A DNA stretch of 64,000 nt from positions 71,016,708 through 71,080,707 of the forward strand of contig NC_091120.1 in the NCBI RefSeq assembly GCF_040183065.1, read 5' to 3'. This document shows, piece by piece, positions 21,648 to 33,468 of this stretch. Every line of letters starts with the position of its first letter. Positions within the stretch are counted from its first letter, which is position 1. Under the pieces are notes generated by a model. It was not told the DNA's origin. It did not search any database and saw only the letters and a list, made by a program, of their open reading frames with translations. This stretch comes from Periplaneta americana (taxonomy: Eukaryota; Arthropoda; Insecta; Blattodea; Blattidae). The position numbers and the translations under genes are program-made.

Positions 21648-21848
21648 ATTAAATGCAACAAATAATGTTAAAATTTTCAATCTTATGACTTATAAATTTA
21701 ATATTAACATTTGTTATTACATGTTAAGTATAAATAATGTATAAACGTTTTCGCCTTTTACGGCATCATCAGATACAATTTGCTTCTACGATATCTAAAT
21801 TACGTAGTGGAATTTTTGTTTTCTCTTAGAGTAAACCATCAAATTGGT

Positions 21849-21906
<58 letters not shown>

Positions 21907-22863
21907 TAACAATAATAGTAATAATAATAATAATAATAAACAATATGAACTGTAATAATGATTCACGAGTTTGATGTATTTTACTTGTTGGAAAAAATGT
22001 TAGGTTATAAATAAGTCTACATTGTAGAACTAATTATATTCTATTTAGTATTAAAATACATAAATGGTTTCAGCCACATGTGTATTTTAAATTGTCATAA
22101 TTTTAAATTCAAATACGTTTTTCAACCTTCGTGTTTAAATATAATGATATTGTGTTTTTAATTAGCTAAATTAGCTTTGTCGATGTAATTTATTTCTTAA
22201 TTTTACGTATGTCATAATTCATAAAATAATTCGTAATATTACCCTAATATCGTGGTGTTTGTTGAGATGTGTAACGATTCTACGTAATATAAAATTAAAT
22301 TTGCTTCTTCTGTTTGTTGTTTTTAAGCTTATTTTGTGCTTGATGAAACTGGTGTACTGTTAAGTCATTCTTGAATATCTGCAAAATATACGTTCATTTT
22401 AGGTTGAGACAGACGTACATTTTGCAAATATTCAAGAATGACTTAATAGCACACCAATTTCATCAAGCACAAAATAAGTTTAAAACAACAAACAGAAGAC
22501 GCAAAATTAATTTTATATTACGTAGAATCATTGCACATCTCAATAGACACCACGACATTAAGGTAATATTACGAATTATTTTATGAATTATGACAAATAT
22601 AAAATTAAGATATAAATTACATCGACAAAGCTTTACATAAATTGAGCTAATTAAAAACACAATAGCACAAAGTTTGAAAAACGTATATGAATTTAAAATT
22701 ATGACAATTTAAAACACTCATGTGGCTGAAACCATTGTAAAATGAGTTGTATGTATTTCAGTACTAAACAGAATATAATTAGTTATACAATGTAGAATTA
22801 TTTATAACTTAAAATTTTTTCCGAGTAAAATACATAAAACTCGTGAGTGACTATTACAGTAAA

Positions 22864-22908
<45 letters not shown>

Positions 22909-23342
22909 ACCAATTTGATAGTTTACTATACGAGAAAACAAAAATTCCACTATGTAATTTAGATATCTTAGAAGCAAATTGTATCTGATGATGCCGTAAA
23001 AGGCGAAAACGTTTAGGGTAAAATAGGATCTGCTGGACAGTCGGGCATGTTGGACACTTTGTACTTTAACGTGTTACCTCGCCACTTGTGGGCACCACAT
23101 TCTGCTAGAAGTCAATGAAATAGCCACGAGTGGGGCTACTTCCGTCGTTGACTTCTAGCAGAATGTGGTGCCCACAAGTGGCGAGGTAACACGTTAAAGT
23201 ACAAAGTGTCCAACATGCCCGACTGTCCAACAGACCCTAATTTACCCTATACATTATTTATATTTAACATGTATTAACAAATGTTAATATTAAATTTATA
23301 AGTCATAAGATTGAACATTTTAACATTATTTGTTGTATTTAA
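21648..23342. repeat. Large palindrome, arms about 700-760 bp
   Basis: The left arm (21648 to about 22403) and right arm (about 22410-23342) are inverted copies. Matching marks include AACAAATAATGTTAAAAT, GTTTTCGCCTTTTACGGCAT, AAATTGGTGTAATAAT and GCTTGATGAAACTGGTGT. Arms differ by scattered substitutions, microsatellite length and a MITE in the right arm. The centre near 22405 is a short spacer. No protein is encoded. It could be a foldback transposon or an inverted duplication. Confidence 0.8.
23016..23247. mobile_element. Palindromic MITE in the right arm, TA target duplication
   Basis: Ends GGGTAAAATAGGATCTGCTG and, inverted, GGGTAAATTAGGGTCTGTTG; the outer 90 bp or so of each side pair almost perfectly around a short centre. 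TA flanks both ends (23014-23015, 23248-23249). The other arm of the large palindrome shows the unfilled site (AACGTTTATACATTAT in reverse), so the borders are exact. Length 232 bp. Confidence 0.85.
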
Positions 23343-23774
23343 GAACTGACGTATCTCAAAATAAAAAAAAAAATGTTGGTAATGGTTGATCAAAAATGGA
23401 AATAAATGTTGTTGGGATGACTCGGGGATCACTCTTATGGTATTTTCTTTTTCTTGTAATGAATTTAAAAACACACAAAATTTAAGAAAATTCCTATGAT
23501 TCCTTAAAACGTCTATAATCGAATTGAAGTAATAAACAGAGTTAGGAAGTTGGTACCGAAACTGAAAATTTGTGTGAACTTGGACTATATATCTAACAAA
23601 TGAACCCTAGTAATACGGCTCTCTACGTAAACAAATCAGCACAACAAACATGTACAGTCGGGTGGTAACCAAACTTGTCTTTGTGCCAATGGTGCATGAT
23701 TTTAAAATAAGAAAGAGAATGAACAATTTTAGCAATTAGAATCTTCATAATTTTTAGTATAAAATAATTCACCC

Positions 23775-23818
<44 letters not shown>

Positions 23819-24690
23819 AATAACAAACAAAATATATAATTTTATTTATCTAGACTTGTTACAATTAATAATAATGTACGAGTATATTTTCAGTTTATCA
23901 AGAGAGATACTATTCTACGTTCAGAAAAACACTATTTTTACCCAGAAAAATGGAATTAAAGCGTCTTGGAATCACACTCTTCAATTGCAGAACAACAAAT
24001 GACTTTATAAAAGAAGTGGATGGAGAAGTAAATTATTGTAGATCAAATGTCTTTCACAGGCTACTGAGAAAACAGTAACATAACTTGTGTGACTTGCCCT
24101 ACTATATAAGAGCAAATACACATTGTGTGTCTGAAATTTAAACGATCTCATAGAATATGACTGGATCACCCGGTTTATCACAGAATGTTGCTGGGCGGAT
24201 CCCGAGTTAACGGATGTGAAAACTTGCGCACAATGAGTGCTATTGTCATAAGAAAGCTTCAACGCTGACTGCCAGTGTCCTTTCCCTTCCTAATGGAACC
24301 AAAGCGTCAATGTCCTGACGGTATATCTTATAGAGGAACAGGCGTGAATTGAACGTCTAGACCACAAATTCTCACAAATGTGCTTAGTTCCCGACAAGTT
24401 CTATAACATGATTAATTTATAGAATGTTATGAAACAGATTGTCTTCTCCAAATTAAAACCCGCCGTTGTTACCTGTACTACATTTGTATCATCTAACTGA
24501 TGCTAAAATCCTCAACATTTTAAAATGTTAAAATAATAAAGTGTTTCCCTTATGACTCTTATAAGGCAATGAAATATTCGAATTTAAAAGTCAGCAGAAA
24601 TTGTATTTCAACGTTTATAATTATCTGTGAAATAAACTATAAAAAAATTAGCAGAGATTTGATTTTCAACGTTTACAGCAGACGATAAAA
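23343..24690. other. AT-rich unassigned sequence
   Basis: Apart from the TA run nothing is recognised. Short frames here (for example minus 24005-24262) are not similar to anything I know. Confidence 0.35.
23774..23816. repeat. (TA)n microsatellite
   Basis: A run of alternating T and A of about 40 bp. Confidence 0.95.
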
Positions 24691-24694
24691 TATA

Positions 24695-24995
24695 GTGAAA
24701 TCTATCTCACTAAAAAGTACAAAACTCAAAATGTTAAATGGGATCACTTTGAGCAAGCTTTTAAGAAGTGTTACGTATGTGTGTTGTAATTGCTTTTCTG
24801 TATGTCTCAAATTGATGCCTGATGTTTGCTTTGCAATCGCAATGTCTAAATTACGGATTGTTTATGTTTTGTTTTCAATGTGTAAACTATTTTATCTTTC
24901 TTTTCCATTTGTCTTTATGGTTATCTCTTTTGTGTAAAACTGTAGCCCTAGCATGCATATATAAAATAGGGCTACCCCCATTGGAGATACAATAA
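24695..24995 (+). mobile_element. Probable LINE 3' end, family D
   Basis: A hairpin, GTAGCCCTA (24942-24950) with TAGGGCTAC (24967-24975), is followed by CCCCATTGGAGATAC and a short AAT tail. This is the layout of LINE 3' ends elsewhere in the window. The upstream frame 24695-24937 is not clearly reverse transcriptase. Confidence 0.4.
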
Positions 24996-25152
24996 TAATA
25001 ATAACGTTTTCAATTACTAGTTTTGAAAATCAGATTTACCTTTCTCATATACGAAGAAAGATCATAAGAAAATCCTATTCACTGGAATAGTAAAAATGGA
25101 GAATTGACATGCATAATCGACTGCTAAGAAAAGTAGATGACATATCGATGGC

Positions 25153-25385
25153 TGAGAACCAGACTGTTCTAAGTCCAACTTTTTATTAGAAAGAAATCTG
25201 TGTTTCATTGTGTTCCAGTTCTTGTGTGCATATATAAATTGTACAAAATTGTAAATATCTCTCTGAATAAGGTTGCTATGAACCTATTCCAAATTGTTTC
25301 ATGAAGCTTTGAATGTCAGGAGCTTAAAATAGCTCTCCTCAAAAAAAAAAAGTAAAATGGACTTGGAACAGTCTGGTTACTAACA
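25153..25385. repeat. Inverted-repeat element, about 230 bp
   Basis: GAACCAGACTGTTCTAAGTCC at the left pairs with GGACTTGGAACAGTCTGGTT at the right with one mismatch. An A run lies next to the right arm. MITE-like, no target duplication identified. Confidence 0.5.
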
Positions 25386-26040
25386 AACGAACTTAGTGCT
25401 TAGAATATTGCCTCCTGTTCTCAATGAATATAGTCATTTGTATCTACACAGTCATTCATCTCAGAAGAAGGTAAATCGGATCTCTGAAATGTTGTTTCTT
25501 CTTATATTTCACTAATGTGGAAAAAAAAAGTCTAAATTAAAAACACGGACTATATACAATGACCGATGAGATATTAAAATATGGAGGATAAAGAATGTTA
25601 GAGTAAACAATAAGTTTCAAGCTTCGAGATCGTGCATAAAATTATGGTTTTCTGAGTGATGGGAACAAACCCAACGCGTCAACTCTCAACTTGGAGGACC
25701 ACATTTACATGAAGTTTATTTCCTCTATTTCGATTATATTTATACATTTAAGAGTTCGATTTATTTTTCTGTTGTATCTATCAAACCAAAAGAATTGCCT
25801 CTTCCACTCTTCTTGCCGTACTGGGTAACCTTCCTTCACCAATCCAATCGTTGAGAACTTTACCCGTATTCCTGGGCAGGGGCTCTCGTTAAACCCCGAG
25901 GGACTGAATCTTTGACAGTTATAGAGAGTATTACTCTGTGTGGCACGGAAATATGAGGATTTCAAAAGAAATGAAGAGAAAATAAAAGCAATGGAGATGG
26001 AGTAGTGGAGAAGTAGCTGTTATAACTTATAAGAAAGGCA
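25386..26040. other. Unassigned sequence
   Basis: Nothing recognised apart from weak frames; 25705-25965 minus is not similar to a known family. Confidence 0.35.
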
Positions 26041-26335
26041 GATAGCGTTAGATATGATACCATAAGAGAGAAAATGGGAATGACAAATATTGCGGATACA
26101 AATGAAAGCAGACATCTAAATTTGTATGGACACATTAGGAAAATTAGAGAAGAGAAGTGGTCTTAAAAATATATCATTGGATATAATTAAAATCCAGAAA
26201 AAGAGGAAGACCCCAATTCTCATGGAAGGATGGGGTGAGAAAAGCAATCTAGGGTAGGAACATGAAAGACAGTGTTGGAAAAATAGGGAAAGAGAGAAGC
26301 TAGGATGCGACAGTCGCATCATTGTAAGATTTTAC
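26040..26335 (+). pseudogene. LINE reverse-transcriptase C-terminal tail remnant
   Basis: Degraded + strand translation reads TIREKMGMTNIADTNESRHL, then LYGHIRKIREEKW and, after frame changes, RGRP/SW/DG-type sequence, matching the tail of a LINE protein (the usual GHV-x-RM ... GRP-x3-W motif). Stops and frame changes are present. Confidence 0.5.
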
Positions 26336-26379
26336 TTGCTACACACATAAACTGTATAAGGTAAATATTCTGAATTCAC

Positions 26380-26700
26380 AGATTCCAAAGAATGGAGATC
26401 AGGTAATATACTGATCCCAGTTTTTAAAACAGGGGACAAACAGCAACTAGGGAATTATAGTGGCAAAACAATTTTAACAGTCCTTTTAATAGTAACAACC
26501 TAGTTCATACATCTGAAACTTAAATATATAATTTCCCTAATTGACGAACAACAAGTTTTAAAGATGGGCCATGTTGTATATATACCATTTGTATTATAGG
26601 ACAGATAAGGAAAAATGATTTTAATGTAATACAGTAATCCTGTATTTTGTGTTTTGTAGATATCGAAAAAGCTTTCGATAATCGAAGTTTGAAATTAGTA
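26380..26700 (+). pseudogene. LINE reverse-transcriptase core remnant
   Basis: Recognisable parts on the + strand are ILIPVFKTGDKQQLGNYSG, then LIDEQQVLK and, near 26660, ISKKLS in one frame or DIEKAF in the next, corresponding to reverse-transcriptase motifs around the finger and the DxxKAFD block. Several stops. A different LINE lineage from the fragment that follows. Confidence 0.5.
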
Positions 26701-26744
26701 TAAGATATTTTAAAAATAATAATATATTAAAATCGATTAAATTC

Positions 26745-27012
26745 CAGCACGATTAATACAACAGGCTGGAAGCGAATTACCTAGGAAAATTTATAAGCTT
26801 CTACTTGCTATTTCGGAAAAGAAAATTGTACCAAAACAATGGAAGGAGTCTGTAATTATACCTAAGAAGGGAGACAAGACTAACTGTAGTAACTTTCGAG
26901 GAATATCACTTTTGTTGACATCGTACAAAATTTTGTCCGATATTCTTTTGAGAAAATTGACTCCATATGTAGATGAAGTTATTGGGGATCATCAGTGTGA
27001 TTTTAGGCGTAT
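26745..27012 (+). pseudogene. LINE reverse-transcriptase fragment, family E
   Basis: An open stretch of about 88 codons reads IYKLLLAISEKKIVPKQW, then KESVIIPKKGDKTNCSNFRG, ISLLLTSYKILSDILLRKL and GDHQCDFRR. These are the finger and motif 1-2 region of a LINE reverse transcriptase. It is cut off by the family-B LINE tail at 27014. The C-terminal part of the same family seems to occur at 53960-54750. Confidence 0.7.
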
Positions 27013-27013
27013 T

Positions 27014-27335
27014 ATGTATGTATTTATTAACACTAAAATTGGGTACACACCCGGTGGCAGTGATATATAATATGCAATAATAACATTACAATAATTACAG
27101 TAATAAAATTACATTAATTACAACAACAAAAAATAGAATAAATATAAATTTAAATCTAACTATAAATGCAATAAATCTAGGACTATAAATAAAAACTATT
27201 CTATAATAACGTAGAGCTGTAGAGCTATGTTTTACCATTATCTGTGTACATAAAATAAGTAGTATATATACGTAGAATACCGTATAACCTAACTAGCATA
27301 CCGCTTGGTAAATTAGGATTCTTTTGCAAGCATAT

Positions 27336-27384
<49 letters not shown>

Positions 27385-27780
27385 TAATAATAATTATAAT
27401 AATAATAATAATAACGTATAGTAAACCTAGCTTATAAGTACTTCTATTAAATCCAACAATGAACTTAAGTAATTACATATCACCTTAATTACGTATCAAC
27501 TTAATTAATTACATGACACAACTTAGCTAATTACACTGCACCTACAATTAAATTTTCAGTCTAATCTTCTCAACCTTACCCTAAATGTATTGATTTTCAG
27601 AGATAGCCGCACGTAAGCTTTTTCAGTCTACTATTGTGCGCATAACAAAGAATAATTTTGCCACGTCCATACTTTGTTTTCTGCATTTTAACTTCCTAAT
27701 ATGATCAGCCCTGCCTAAGTATGATGGTGTCACTAATCTAGCACTGATGTCGGTCTGTTGTATTTCTAATTTATAAAGTA
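27014..27780 (-). mobile_element. LINE 3' end, family B, second copy
   Basis: The tail (ATAAATACATACATAAT in reverse, then a hairpin at 27031-27062) matches the copy at 8168-8960. Near 27680-27600 the minus strand keeps a decayed version of the C-terminal reverse-transcriptase signature (GRGKIILCYAHNSRLKKLT). It inserted into the family-E reverse-transcriptase fragment. An (AAT)n run lies at about 27340-27415. Confidence 0.65.
27031..27062 (-). other. 3' hairpin of LINE family B, second copy
   Basis: Outer CACT/AGTG and inner GGGT/ACCC around ACAC. The inner stem is kept although the loop bases differ from the copy at 8188-8218. Confidence 0.45.
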
Positions 27781-27841
27781 ATTATCTTTACATTTCTAAT
27801 GTATTCAACTCAACTGGTAACTTAGATAAGTTTCAATAATA

Positions 27842-27892
27842 TTATTTCATATTATTTTTATGATGATGATGATGATGATAATGATGATGACG

Positions 27893-27948
<56 letters not shown>
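27842..27948. repeat. (GAT)n and (ATT)n microsatellite
   Basis: GATGAT triplets to about 27890 followed by ATT triplets to 27948. Confidence 0.95.
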
Positions 27949-27999
27949 AGTGACAATATCGTACCAACCTTGAATTGAATTGAATTTGAATTTTAGGGA

Positions 28000-28310
28000 G
28001 TGGGTACGACGACCCATCACTGTGACTTTAATAGATCTATAGTGTTGACCTTAAATTTGGGCGCATTTCCAACCCACACCGGCTGACCACACTAAGGTTC
28101 GCTGTGTACTCTGGTTCCTAGCAGGCAACCCCACTCGTCTGTAAGCCACCCAGCTCCAGGCGTGGCCAGTCGACGTTCAGGGAATGCTATGAAATGATAA
28201 CGGGATGGAGAAATGTTGATGGAAGAAAGTAAATGTCTAATATGGGAAAACGAGAGTGCCCCGAGAAAAACTCCAACTACGACTTTTTAAGCCACAAGTG
28301 TCACTATAGA
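28000..28310 (+). repeat. Dispersed repeat, copy 2
   Basis: Second copy of the repeat at 14490-14705, here longer, with CGTTCAGGGAATGCTATGAA and GATAACGGGATGG, followed by CCCCGAGAAAAACTCC, which resembles the body of the minus-strand SINE at 17405-17992. Confidence 0.5.
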
Positions 28311-29500
28311 CCAACCTTTAATAGTTATTTCTGCATGTCATGAGTGAATGTTTGTCGCACTCACTATCATTTGTGCGACAATTTTCACGAATTCATAATA
28401 AGATTATCCACGAGTTGGATACAACACTTTATGACATCTTAGCATTATAAATTTTTGGAAATAAATTATGAAATAATTCGGCATCCATAGCTGACAAAGT
28501 CTTCATATGTTCGTATCGATTAGTTGCGCCTGGCATTGGCATTGAATAAAAAGAAATGATGACCTTGCAGATATCACAAACTCTAGTTATACCTTAGATA
28601 TCGGATTTTATGTTACAAATGTTCCTTTATAACGTTAATATAGTTTCTCTGAACCACAGAACTGTTTTATGTAATATTACAAAAGTGATACAAAATTGTT
28701 AAAGATTGGAATGAATGATATGCTATCTTCTGTCCTGCATTTAATTCCTTGTTACGTGGCGCGTAGAAGCAGTAAACAAGATAGCCAGACGAGTTGCATG
28801 CATTCCCACCTAAGCGTTCCGGTATTACGTCATAGCCAATACATCATTGCTATTATTGACACGCTTGCCATAATAAGCCGATTATGCACGATATTGGGTG
28901 TAGTAACAAGCTGCTTATAATGATAGGATGGGATAAAAACTAATATTTTTTATATATTTATTCTTAATTATCTCCTAATCAAGAACCAAAAGCTCAGATT
29001 GCATGAGTGTGCCGCGAGATTTTAAATTAAAATTTTTGTGTGCCGCATGTAGAAAAAGTTTGAAAAACACTAGTCTAGAGCGACACGACCTCTTCAATAT
29101 CTGAAAAGGCAATCACAGAACATTTGTGTAAACGTGTCATAAATATATTTTATTGTATAGCCTACAATATTTAAAATATTATCATTTTGCCATTTCAACA
29201 AGTTTATTATTTTCTGTCAGTGCCAAAGTATTTAAATTATATAGTTGTGAGATAACTAGGCCTACATACCGAATGATTGGAGAAGTAGAGGGAAAATAGT
29301 TATATTATAGCAATACTATTGTTATGCTTTGTTGCTCCTTAATGAAGATGGTTTACAAGGAAGTTCTTCATTCTTAATTAAAAATTAATAAGTGCAATTC
29401 CAATGAGTAACTGTGTGACCCGACGCCAGTGTCAATGTCATAAGCACCGATGCAATGAATGTAATCCACGACTGTGGGACAGGTGAGAAGCGGAGAGCAG
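28311..29500. other. Upstream region of the structural gene, no other gene seen
   Basis: AT-rich sequence with no recognised repeat or frame. Regulatory elements of the gene at 29586 may lie here but none could be named. Confidence 0.35.
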
Positions 29501-29520
29501 TGAAAGTGCAGAGCATCTCG

Positions 29521-29550
29521 TATAAAAACCTCTCTCCCATATGCATCAGT
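29521..29550 (+). promoter_or_regulatory. Core promoter of the Gly-rich structural gene
   Basis: TATAAAA at 29521-29527, then an arthropod initiator-like TCAGT at 29546-29550. The A of the initiator is 27 bp from the TATA start, the normal spacing. A 5' leader of about 38 nt then leads to the ATG at 29586. Confidence 0.7.
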
Positions 29551-29585
29551 ATCACTCACTGCAAGCTCATCCCATCACCCACACC

Positions 29586-29600
29586 ATGAGGATTCTTCTG
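29586..29600 (+). CDS. Gly/Val-Pro-rich secreted structural protein, exon 1 (MRILL)
   Basis: Five codons, ATG AGG ATT CTT CTG, end exactly at a strong splice donor (GTGAGT, 29601-29606) in phase 0. A tiny first exon that carries only the start of the signal peptide, directly downstream of a TATA box, is the classic layout of insect cuticle protein genes. Joined to the acceptor at 41248 it gives MRILLICIIAMAVAA, a good signal peptide with likely cleavage before DDVKN. The intron is about 11.6 kb and holds LINE, SINE and MITE insertions. The pairing of the two exons is inference, supported by phase, strand, the resulting signal peptide and the lack of an ATG at the head of the second exon. Confidence 0.65.
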
Positions 29601-29724
29601 GTGAGTAGCACCCTCAACTTGTGTCAGCCTTCGAAGAATAGCTGCACTGCATTATTGTGGAAGTTGCCGTGGAAAGAGATGAAGAAATGAATGCTAGTTT
29701 TGGGGAAAACTGTTAATTGAATCT

Positions 29725-29870
29725 CTTTATATAAATTTCTTACGTATATCTTCAGTATTTTGACACTCAAGAACAATGTGAATGTCATCTTCTCTCCTTC
29801 CACACAATGGGCATGTGCCTTGAGGTATATTGCCTCTATTAAATCTCTTTATAACAATTCCTCTTTATAC
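29725..29870 (-). pseudogene. LINE C-terminal zinc-knuckle fragment
   Basis: The minus strand reads RGNIPQGTCPLCGRREDDIH followed by IVLECQNTE, the CPxCG...H...C motif near the C-terminus of R1/Jockey-type LINE proteins. It lies in intron 1 of the structural gene, on the opposite strand. Confidence 0.6.
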
Positions 29871-30169
29871 GCTACGAACTGCACCAGTATTATTATGCTC
29901 AATATTCATAGTTCATATGTTTAAAGAATTAAAATAATTAAATTTGAAATTTAATAGTACTCCTCTTTTTCTTTTCTATTATTATTTTCTGACTGAATAA
30001 TTTTTCTGTCATCAGAAATCCAAAATCATGTTGAATTATCATTTCTGAATGCCACATAACTTTCCTTATAGCAAGTTCATTTTAATTTTAGAACAATATT
30101 TGTTATTTTGTATCATTTACAGTAGGTTTCAGAATATATAAATATTTCCGTATGTATATAGTAACAAAA

Positions 30170-31260
30170 TTAAGAATAAGACATCTAACAATTACAATAT
30201 TTGTGATAACAATCCTCTTATTAAACATATTTCTCATACTACTGATAACATTCTAATTAACAACGAAAGGTTTACCCCACCTATGAATAATTATCACTTA
30301 GTAATACATAATATTTCATGTAATGAATTAACAAATAATTGCCCACATCTAAGACCTTCCACACAAGTCAAATATTTAGAAATTATTATAGATCAGCATT
30401 TACTTTGGGATGAACAAACTGATTTTATGTATACAAGTATAAGGAAGATAATTTATGAATTTATAATACTTCGAAATTTTATTACTAAGAAGGCACTGAC
30501 AATAATATTTTTAGCTTTAGTACAACCATTAATGCAGTATGGTATAATAAATTGGGGTGGAGTAGCATCATCTGTATCATCTGTACTTAATCCATTAATT
30601 TTGTTACACACAAATTTAATAAAAATTTGTTTCACCTAAAATATATGGAATACCCAACAAATTTAATTTATACAGATTTTTAAGTATTAACTATTGAAGA
30701 AATTTATAAATATAGTTCTCTAACTTACTACCAGAAATCAAATAAAACAAAAATCTAATCGACATGAATATCGTATTCGAAGACAAAAATCTACTTTTCC
30801 GTTAATTGAGCCTAAATGTCATACAAGTGCAGCACTTAAGCATGGTGCTAGTTTCGAACCAAGACTTTATAATAAAATTACAAACCATTTTCCAAATTTG
30901 AAATATTTTAAAATTGGAACTTTATATATATATATATATATATATACATGATATATAAGATTAACAAATGTGTGCATTTTTTACCTTTTTATTTCTGTCG
31001 ACTATATTCATGTTTTTATTGAATAGACTATCATTGGCTTCTGTCTGATTGTCAATTTATATTAAATGTTTTTTTTAATCTTTTTCTCTCTCCTCTTCTT
31101 CTTCTTCTTCTTTTTCTTTTGATCTTGTGTGTTATTTATCGGTTTGAATTAAGTTAATTGCTGTATTTAATAAATTGTCTTTGTAAATTTTATGTTATAT
31201 TATTGGCTAAGACCACACCGTACACGAGCCTGGCTCTTACGGTAGAGGCTAGAAACATGT
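30170..31260 (+). mobile_element. LINE 3' part, family A, longer copy
   Basis: The frame 30283-30639 is the thumb region of the reverse transcriptase (STQVKYLEIIIDQHLLWDEQ, then LVQPLMQYGIINWGG). Decayed C-terminal sequence follows (KCHTSAALKHGASFEPRLYN). The 3' UTR hairpin is at 31217-31243 and a T run at 31261. The copy lies inside intron 1 of the structural gene in the same direction. Confidence 0.65.
31217..31243 (+). other. 3' UTR hairpin of LINE family A, covarying copy
   Basis: ACCGTA pairs with TACGGT. Other copies have CCCTGA with TCAGGG at the same place, so several stem positions have changed on both sides. The inner CACGAG...CTCTT is kept. Confidence 0.6.
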
Positions 31261-31261
31261 T

Positions 31262-32450
31262 TTTTTTTTTTTTACAATTTTAATTTGTACTCACTTTGCC
31301 TACTAGCTAGCTAGCTAAAGTAAATAGGTAGCTAAATAAATAAATATTTAAAATATGAAGCTGATATCGATTCAGAGTTCACGTCTCTTCCATCGATAAT
31401 ATGAAGATAAATTTTCTATGAATATTTATGTTTTTAATGTCAAATTAATGATGCTGTCTTTATTCATTAAAATACTTCTCTTCTTTATTATATTAACATT
31501 CTAAATCTCTATGCTTACTTTGAATTTTATATCCGCCAAAGAAGAAATTTTAAGAATAGTAGGAGTATATTATTTCTGACTCTTTCATTGCTGGGGACGA
31601 AAAGAGAGCCAAGTTTATTGTAGAAGTAAGTCATTGTGAAATCTTATTCATCGCCAGCAATGAGAGATATCCAAACTAGTTCCCTACTGAATGTTTTATT
31701 TAATATTACAACATATTTTCCATAGTTACCGGAAATTGGAAAATATTTAGTTTCGTGTAATGTCCTTATATTACTGAAAAAGTTAAAGAGTATCTGTCGT
31801 GAACAAGGTACATTTTCATGTATCCTCGATCAGACATGGCAAAGGAGACTTTCAGTACGATTTTGTCAATATAATGATTAACGTTAGAGTTGTTAATAAA
31901 TGGCGAACTATGAAATCCTGACAAGAGAAATAAGAAATCCTGCAAAATGTTTCTTCAATGCCGTCTTTCTATACTTAAAAAATTAATTTGAACCGCCCTG
32001 TAACTGAAGCCAGGTATTCCATGTGGAAAGACGTTACCTAACGGTGCTTCTAGTTTGGCATGGTTTCGTGCGGTACTGTTTTTCCGTGCTGTCACACACC
32101 ATCCTAAGACAGCTCTTCACTAGGATGCATAAATTGGTCACCCAACAGATGAGTTCACTTGAGTTTATTGCTAGTAAAATAAATTGTACAATTGAAGAAC
32201 TCCCTGAAAAAAGATGTAACATCAAATTAATGAAATATGTGACTTTGTTGGTAAAAGTAATTTTGAAGCATTCATGATTGCATTCAATAGCTGAATACAA
32301 TAATATCCTTGATTAGTCAAATGGTTCTACTGGTAAATAAAAGCCTAACGAAATATACTCATGAAATTATTCCCTTTTCTCTTGAAACATTTATTATAGA
32401 TTTGTTGGTTATACCCTTATTCGGGGGAGGTCTACAATTATTATATACAG
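31262..32450. other. Intronic AT-rich sequence
   Basis: A frame pair at about 32023-32300 on both strands is not recognised. No repeat family assigned. Confidence 0.35.
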
Positions 32451-32456
32451 AAATCA

Positions 32457-32486
32457 TTCCTGAATGAGCAAAAGTTCGTGCTCAGA
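32457..32486 (-). other. 3' UTR hairpin of LINE family A, weaker copy
   Basis: CTGAGCACGA...TCATTCAG: the CTGA/TCAG part of the outer stem is kept and the next pair is a G-T wobble. The inner part has decayed. Confidence 0.4.
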
Positions 32487-32753
32487 GAGCTATACAAACA
32501 TATTTAACATATAACAATGATAAACATATTTATAAGTAACAAACTAGATTCAAAACTTAAGATTAAATTAACTGCAAAAATAAAATTAATTTTTATAATT
32601 TAACTTATATAAATACACTTAACACACACTTAACAAAGATAAATGTAATTATAAGAAACACACTAGGTTTAGTTAACTGTTACAAATACATTTAATATTA
32701 TAGACATTAAATAAATATACGTATGTTCTTTAAAAATTAAATTCTTGGTGGTA

Positions 32754-33029
32754 ATGAATTAAATACTATTATAGTCACAATCATGCCATGGTATGAAAGA
32801 AAAATTTCACAACCTCGAGAGGGAATCGAACCTGCGACTTCCTGTTCTCCGGTCAGGCGCTCTACCACTGAGCTATCAAGTTCGTCTCACGCCGAAGGCT
32901 CGGAATTATCCTTTCATACTGGCGTCTCTATTATAGAGTACTGTCCATAGCGTCTGATCTAGTCAGCACTGCTTATGGGTTAAAAGAAACTTTACAAATG
33001 TAATCTTCATCTTACGATGTAGATTACAT
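32754..33029 (-). mobile_element. SINE-like insert with tRNA-related centre
   Basis: CTTGGTGGTA lies on both sides (32744-32753, 33030-33039). On the minus strand a tRNA-like segment (about 32884-32812) has GATAGCTCAGTGGTAGAGCG and GGTTCGATTCCCTC. The T stem is mismatched and the base before the anticodon position is C, so it is not a working tRNA. The tRNA-like part is in the middle, not at the end, which is unusual for a SINE. GTATGAAAG/CTTTCATAC form a short inverted repeat around it. Confidence 0.55.
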
Positions 33030-33250
33030 CTTGGTGGTACTTTCAATTATTTTGTTATATACTATTGGACCAAAGTAGATACCATAATTCAAAGCTGTGC
33101 TTGTGAAACACTTTGGTTCCTCCAGTTGTATTAAGTGGGATCTTTCAGATCTGTGTTTACAATGAAACAATTTGAATTTATTGCGATTTTTGTGTAAAAG
33201 TTTTAATAAAAAATATAATAAATCTGTCTAACTTTGACAACATTGAAATC

Positions 33251-33437
33251 AGTGAACAAAAGTGCCGATGAGTAACCATTAAGGCTCATTAAGGCATATT
33301 TTACATAACTTTTTTTGTAAAGAAATCAGACCAACAATATTGGTAGACCACAAGGATCCTGAATTCTAAAAACAAAAATTTCTGAGTGTTTGAACTGATA
33401 TATGATATATATATATATATATACATATATACGGGTA

Positions 33438-33468
<31 letters not shown>

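Larger units (their letters stand above)
32450..33250 (-). mobile_element. LINE 3' end, family A, minus strand, split by a SINE-like insert
   Basis: The minus strand reads FTDFNVV near 33235 and then decayed sequence similar to the C-terminal frame at 10702-11055. The 3' UTR hairpin is at 32457-32486. A tRNA-like insert with a 10-bp duplication breaks the element at 32754-33029. Confidence 0.6.

Noticed and set aside
32812-32884. A functional tRNA gene on the minus strand
   Set aside because: The T stem is mismatched, the base before the anticodon position is C instead of T, and the segment sits within a 10-bp duplicated insert, so it is tRNA-derived repeat sequence.
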